Source: Sphingosinicella sp041916975
GTDB lineage: Bacteria; Pseudomonadota; Alphaproteobacteria; Sphingomonadales; Sphingomonadaceae
DNA: 64,000 nt
Direction of reading: 5' to 3'
Assembly: GCF_041916975.1 (NCBI RefSeq)
Contig: NZ_JAYRYK010000001.1
Location: 2,232,001 to 2,296,000, forward strand
Below the pieces are notes generated by a model. The model was not told where the DNA came from. It was given only the letters and a program-made list of their open reading frames with translations, and did not search any database. Below, one piece after another: positions 61,570 through 64,000 of this stretch; position 1 is the stretch's first letter, and each line of letters begins with the position of its first letter. Position numbers and translations under genes: made by a program.

Positions 61570-62358
61570 GTGTCTTACGAAACGATACTGTTCGACATCA
61601 GCGAAGGCGTCGCGACGCTGACGCTGAATCGTCCCGATCGCCTCAACAGTTTCACGGTGAAGATGCACGGCGAAGTCGCCGAGGCGCTGGATCGCACGGA
61701 GAAGGAAGGCGCGCGTGCGCTGCTGCTGACCGGTGCCGGGCGCGGTTTCTGCGCGGGGCAGGATCTTTCCGACCGTGCCGTGGCGCCGGGGGAAAGCGCC
61801 GTCGATCTCGGTGATTCGGTCGAGCGCTTCTACAATCCGCTGATCCGCCGCCTGAACACGATTGCCATGCCGGTCGTCTGCGCGGTGAACGGCGTTGCCG
61901 CGGGTGCGGGCGCCAACATCGCGCTCGCCTGCGATATCGTGCTCGCCGCGAAAAGCGCGAAGTTCATCCAGTCGTTCGCCGCGATCGGTCTTATCCCCGA
62001 CAGCGGCGGCACTTGGGTGCTGCCGCGCCTCATCGGCCAGGCACGCGCGCTCGGCCTTGCGATGACCGGCGAGCCGCTGTCGGCGGAACGTGCCGAAGAC
62101 TGGGGCCTCATCTGGAAGTGCATCGACGACGAGGCGCTTGCAGGCGAAGCGCGTGCGCTTGCCGTTCGTCTCGCTGCCGGGCCGACGCAGGGCCTTGCGG
62201 CGACGCGGACCGCCATTCGCGGCGCGTGGGCGAATACGCTCAACGAGGAACTCGACAACGAGCGCGACCTGATGCGCCGCCTCGGCTTCTCGGCCGACTA
62301 CAAGGAAGGCGTCGCCGCCTTCATGGAAAAGCGCAAACCCAAGTTTACCGGCGCCTGA
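61570..62358 (+). CDS. paaG: 1,2-epoxyphenylacetyl-CoA isomerase PaaG
   Basis: 262-residue enoyl-CoA hydratase/isomerase. Starts at GTG 61570 with GGGGAGG upstream; the longer frame in front is shadow of paaI. Motifs: LTGAGRGFCAGQDLSD, VNGVAAGAGANIALACDIVL and IGLIPDSGGTWVLPRLIG, with the Asp typical of PaaG. Converts the epoxide to 2-oxepin-2-ylideneacetyl-CoA. 23 bp before paaZ. Confidence 0.94.
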   Translation: MSYETILFDISEGVATLTLNRPDRLNSFTVKMHGEVAEALDRTEKEGARALLLTGAGRGFCAGQDLSDRAVAPGESAVDLGDSVERFYNPLIRRLNTIAMPVVCAVNGVAAGAGANIALACDIVLAAKSAKFIQSFAAIGLIPDSGGTWVLPRLIGQARALGLAMTGEPLSAERAEDWGLIWKCIDDEALAGEARALAVRLAAGPTQGLAATRTAIRGAWANTLNEELDNERDLMRRLGFSADYKEGVAAFMEKRKPKFTGA

Positions 62359-62381
62359 GCCGATTTCGGAGCGATGACTTC

Positions 62382-64000
62382 ATGACCACGATTCTCGAAA
62401 ATTACGCCGAAGGCCGCTGGGTGAAGAGCGCGGGCGGGCTTTCGCCCATCCATTCCGCGCTTTCCGGCGATGTCGTTGCCGAAACCGGCAGCGACGGCCT
62501 GAATTTCGGCGGCATGGCGGACTTTGCGCGGAAGAAAGGCGGCAAGGCGCTGCGCGCGATGACCTTCCACGAGCGCGCGCTGATGCTGAAGGCGCTCGGC
62601 CAGGCGATCATGGAGCGCAAGGAGGAGCTCTACGACCTGTCGTGGGACACGGGCGCGACGCGCACGGATAGCTGGATCGACATCGAAGGCGGCGCGGGCA
62701 CGCTCTTCTCCTACGCCTCCAAGGGGCGGCGCGAACTGCCGAACGACCGCATCCTCCTTGACGGCGATACCGAGGTGCTGGCGCGCGACGGCAGCTTCAT
62801 CGGGCAGCATGTCTACACCTCGATGCAGGGCCTTGCGCTTCATATCAACGCGTTCAACTTCCCCGTTTGGGGGATGCTCGAAAAGCTGGGGCCGACGCTG
62901 CTCGCCGGTGTTCCCGCGATCGTGAAGCCCGCGTCCGCCACGGCGTACGTTGCCGAGGCCGCGTTCCGCATCATGATCGAAAGCGGCGTGCTTCCGGAAG
63001 GCGCGCTGCAGTTCATCGCCGGGATGCCGGGCGACCTGTTCGATCACCTCACAGGCCAGGATTCGGTGGCGTTCACCGGCTCGGCGAACACCGCTGCGAA
63101 GCTGCAGCAGATCCCGGTGATTGCGCGCGAAGCCGTGCGCTTCACGGCGGAGCGCGATTCGCTGAACGCTTCGATCCTCGCGCCGGATGCGGTGCCGGGC
63201 ACGCCCGAGTTCGATCTGTTCGTGAAGGAGGTCGCGCGCGAGATGACGGTGAAGGCGGGGCAGAAGTGTACCGCGATCCGCCGCGCGCTGGTGCCTGCGA
63301 ACCTCATCGACGCAGTGCAGGAAGCGCTCTCCGCCCGCCTCGCGAAGGCCGTCGTCGGCGACCCGCGAAACGAAGGCGTTACCATGGGCGCGCTTGTCAG
63401 CCGCAGCCAGCTTGCGGATGTGCGCGCGAAAATTGCCGAGCTTTCGGCGGTCGCACCGGTTGTCTACGGCGACCCGAACGGGGCGGACGACGGCAAGGGC
63501 GCATTCTTCGCGCCGGTGCTGATGCGCACCGACGATCCGTGGAAGGCCGAAGCGATCCATGAGGTCGAGGCGTTCGGCCCGGTCGCCACGCTGATGCCCT
63601 ATGCCGATCTTGCGGATGCGGCCGCGCTCGCCAACCACGGCAAGGGCTCGCTCGCGATTTCCGTGTTCACGCACGATGGTGCGACGGCGCGCGAACTCGT
63701 GCTCGAATCGGGCGCGTTCCATGGCCGCATGGCGTTCCTCAATCGCGACTCCGCGAAGACCTCGACGGGCCACGGCTCGCCGCTTCCGGTGCTTGTCCAC
63801 GGCGGCCCTGGCCGTGCGGGCGGCGGCGAGGAGATGGGCGGCATCCGCGGTGTGAAGCACTACATGCAGCGCACCGCGCTGCAGGGCGATCCGGGGCTGC
63901 TCTCGAAGGCGCTCGGCGAATATCTGCCCGGCGCGCCGATGGAGGAAGGGACGGTGCACCCGTTCCGCCTGCGCCTCGGCGAGCTGGAGCCGGGTTACAC
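62382..64000 (+). CDS. paaZ: PaaZ, ALDH part and start of MaoC domain, cut by window edge
   Basis: 539 codons are visible, open at the right edge. The aldehyde dehydrogenase domain has HINAFNFPVWGMLEKLGPTL, AFTGSANTAAKL, the catalytic Glu in VRFTAERDSLNA and Cys in GQKCTAIRRAL. The last residues (HPFRLRLGELEPGYT) correspond to the beginning of the R-specific hydratase (MaoC) domain, so this should be the bifunctional oxepin-CoA hydrolase and 3-oxo-5,6-dehydrosuberyl-CoA semialdehyde dehydrogenase rather than the single-domain PaaN. Starts at ATG 62382. Confidence 0.93.
   Translation, partial: MTTILENYAEGRWVKSAGGLSPIHSALSGDVVAETGSDGLNFGGMADFARKKGGKALRAMTFHERALMLKALGQAIMERKEELYDLSWDTGATRTDSWIDIEGGAGTLFSYASKGRRELPNDRILLDGDTEVLARDGSFIGQHVYTSMQGLALHINAFNFPVWGMLEKLGPTLLAGVPAIVKPASATAYVAEAAFRIMIESGVLPEGALQFIAGMPGDLFDHLTGQDSVAFTGSANTAAKLQQIPVIAREAVRFTAERDSLNASILAPDAVPGTPEFDLFVKEVAREMTVKAGQKCTAIRRALVPANLIDAVQEALSARLAKAVVGDPRNEGVTMGALVSRSQLADVRAKIAELSAVAPVVYGDPNGADDGKGAFFAPVLMRTDDPWKAEAIHEVEAFGPVATLMPYADLADAAALANHGKGSLAISVFTHDGATARELVLESGAFHGRMAFLNRDSAKTSTGHGSPLPVLVHGGPGRAGGGEEMGGIRGVKHYMQRTALQGDPGLLSKALGEYLPGAPMEEGTVHPFRLRLGELEPGY

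Noticed and set aside
62298..63959. 553-codon minus-strand ORF opposite paaZ and the paaG end
   Set aside because: No recognisable fold; paaZ motifs are intact on the plus strand.

Overview
The window is GC-rich (about two thirds G+C by eye), densely packed chromosomal DNA from a Gram-negative bacterium. It most likely comes from an alphaproteobacterium, and I lean towards Sphingomonadales with moderate confidence. Grounds: an adjacent mutS-glnD pair, recF-gyrB, a NodT-type outer-membrane lipoprotein, a FAD monooxygenase/DUF2783/MBL-fold trio, a PEP-CTERM protein, and an intergenic palindrome of a type common in alphaproteobacteria. I saw no transposase, integrase, phage gene, CRISPR array, rRNA or tRNA. 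Nearly all long ORFs opposite the genes listed are codon-bias shadows.

Layout. 1-1.3 kb: a YcaO-domain enzyme cut by the window edge, preceded by a 90-residue protein and a putative exported peptide; this looks like the end of a small peptide-modification locus. 1.4-3.6 kb: ergothioneine genes egtBD. 3.6-15 kb: housekeeping and metabolism (cobalamin adenosyltransferase, HIG1 protein, DUF481 protein, GluQRS, HNH nuclease, PEP carboxylase, dapE, cupin/GNAT pair, hydrolase, malic enzyme). 15-28.7 kb: information and signalling genes (mutS-glnD, a universal stress protein, recF-gyrB, dnaN) with small exported or redox genes between them. 28.7-31.7 kb: an adaptor/ABC exporter. 31.8-34 kb: a two-subunit CoA-transferase with a lipoprotein acid phosphatase encoded between the subunits. 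34-38.7 kb: histidine phosphatase, rlmN, rlpA, cfa-plsC. 38.8-44.4 kb: an outer-membrane factor/MacA/MacB-type export operon ending in a DMT transporter. 44.5-48.3 kb: an Rrf2 regulator facing a MBL/FAD-monooxygenase/DUF2783 operon that has a perfect 9-bp inverted repeat upstream, then a TetR regulator.

49.5-64 kb is a catabolic block. One part is the phenylacetyl-CoA (paa) pathway: paaABCDE, paaI-paaJ, paaG, paaZ and, further left, paaK. The other part is a divergent module of two SDRs, a VOC protein and paaK on one side, and a cupin and an acyl-CoA synthetase on the other. A perfect 14-bp inverted repeat lies between the two arms. PaaK makes phenylacetyl-CoA, PaaABCDE epoxidises it, PaaG isomerises the epoxide to the oxepin, PaaZ opens the ring and oxidises the aldehyde, and PaaJ thiolyses the product. 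PaaF and PaaH are not in the window. The divergent module may feed an unidentified aromatic or acyl compound into this route.

The most promising undescribed items are the truncated YcaO locus and the divergent SDR/VOC/paaK - cupin/ligase module. Several clean operator-like palindromes have no assigned regulator.
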